Positions 5,318-5,610 of a DNA stretch of 5,610 nucleotides are shown one piece after another. Made by a program: the position numbers and the translations under genes. Each line of letters opens with the position of its first letter. Position 1 is the first letter of the stretch. Location of the stretch: NCBI GenBank assembly GCA_023412175.1, contig JAEYOB010000213.1, positions 1 through 5,610 of the forward strand, given 5' to 3'. A model generated the notes under the pieces. It worked only from the letters and a program-made list of their open reading frames with translations. It had not been told where the DNA came from and ran no database searches. The stretch is from Pseudomonadota bacterium. GTDB taxonomy: Bacteria; Pseudomonadota; Alphaproteobacteria; Azospirillales; Azospirillaceae.

Positions 5318-5610
5318 GCCGTTCTCACCTTCTCCTTGTTCATTCGGCTTTCCGATGATCCGAAAAATCTGGCCGCAGCTTCCGTTTTTCGATATTCGGG
5401 AGCGTTTCCGAATGCTTCATCAACCGGGCATTGATGATGGTTCGTCGGGTGCGGCGCAGTCAAGCTGGCGGTGATTCAACGGGAGATCCTTTCACGGTGC
5501 GCCGGTACGATTGGCCCACAGGATGCCGGTGAGCCGGGACACTGACACACGTGCTTCCACTGCGCACGCGCCCCCACCCTGACCCTCCCCCGCTTTCGGC
5601 GGCCAAAGGC
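5318..5610. other. Region upstream of the tail-assembly-like gene, no recognisable gene
   Basis: This stretch is less GC-rich than the coding regions, especially 5330-5440. On the - strand two short frames occur. One runs from TTG 5463 to TGA 5314 (49 aa) and overlaps the tail gene start as ATGA; its last nine codons also form an ATG-led leader, MNKEKVRTA (5343-5314), that contains the ribosome binding site. The other is 26 aa (5420-5340, starting MKHSETLPNI). About half of their third positions are G/C, far below the neighbouring genes, and neither has a ribosome binding site or family resemblance, so I do not call them as genes. The right end (5520-5610) is open in all three - strand frames for 30-60 codons without recognisable protein content. 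Confidence 0.5.
5434..5463 (-). promoter_or_regulatory. Candidate promoter for the tail-assembly-like gene
   Basis: On the - strand TTGACT (5458-5463, five of six consensus bases) and CATCAT (5434-5439, four of six) are 18 bp apart. This would give a leader of roughly 110 nt before the ATG at 5317. If real, the tail gene has its own promoter rather than being read through from genes to the right. Confidence 0.3.

Noticed and set aside
5054..5434. A 126-codon + strand frame across the tail gene
   Set aside because: Shadow of the - strand gene, which has recognised family blocks and a good ribosome binding site.

Overview
The window looks like an ordinary chromosomal stretch of a GC-rich alphaproteobacterium. 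The coding regions are GC-rich with strongly G/C-biased third codon positions. The gene set, and the style of the tail-assembly and Nudix proteins, suggest Rhodospirillales, possibly Azospirillum or a relative. That placement is inference from remembered family resemblance, not from a search.

Layout. At the left edge is the C-terminal part of mtnA on the + strand (methionine salvage), cut by the window. A complete + strand gene for a YchJ-type SEC-C zinc protein follows. A convergent - strand Nudix hydrolase ends 13 bp from it, with a compact hairpin at the junction. A 320 bp divergent intergenic region with a sharp AT-rich core separates the Nudix gene from a + strand class I SAM-dependent methyltransferase. 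That gene converges on a - strand PaaK-like acyl-CoA ligase (AMP-forming); an exact 17 bp tandem duplication of the ligase 3' end lies between them. A 316 bp repeat-rich intergenic region upstream of the ligase holds three TGAAAC repeats at 10 bp spacing, an inverted fourth copy and G-rich direct repeats. Beyond it, on the - strand, is a small tail-assembly-chaperone-like gene of the kind found with contractile injection systems or phage tails. The last 290 bp hold no recognisable gene.

The genes do not form one pathway. They are mostly single transcription units in alternating orientation, with convergent pairs meeting at hairpins and divergent pairs separated by candidate promoters. Only mtnA and the SEC-C gene could share a transcript. 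No IS element, CRISPR array, tRNA or rRNA was found. I see no clear new multi-gene system. The items most worth checking are the isolated tail-assembly gene, which may mark the edge of a contractile injection locus continuing past the right end; the helically phased TGAAAC array upstream of the ligase; the ligase's divergent ATP-binding loop; and the duplicated ligase 3' end.
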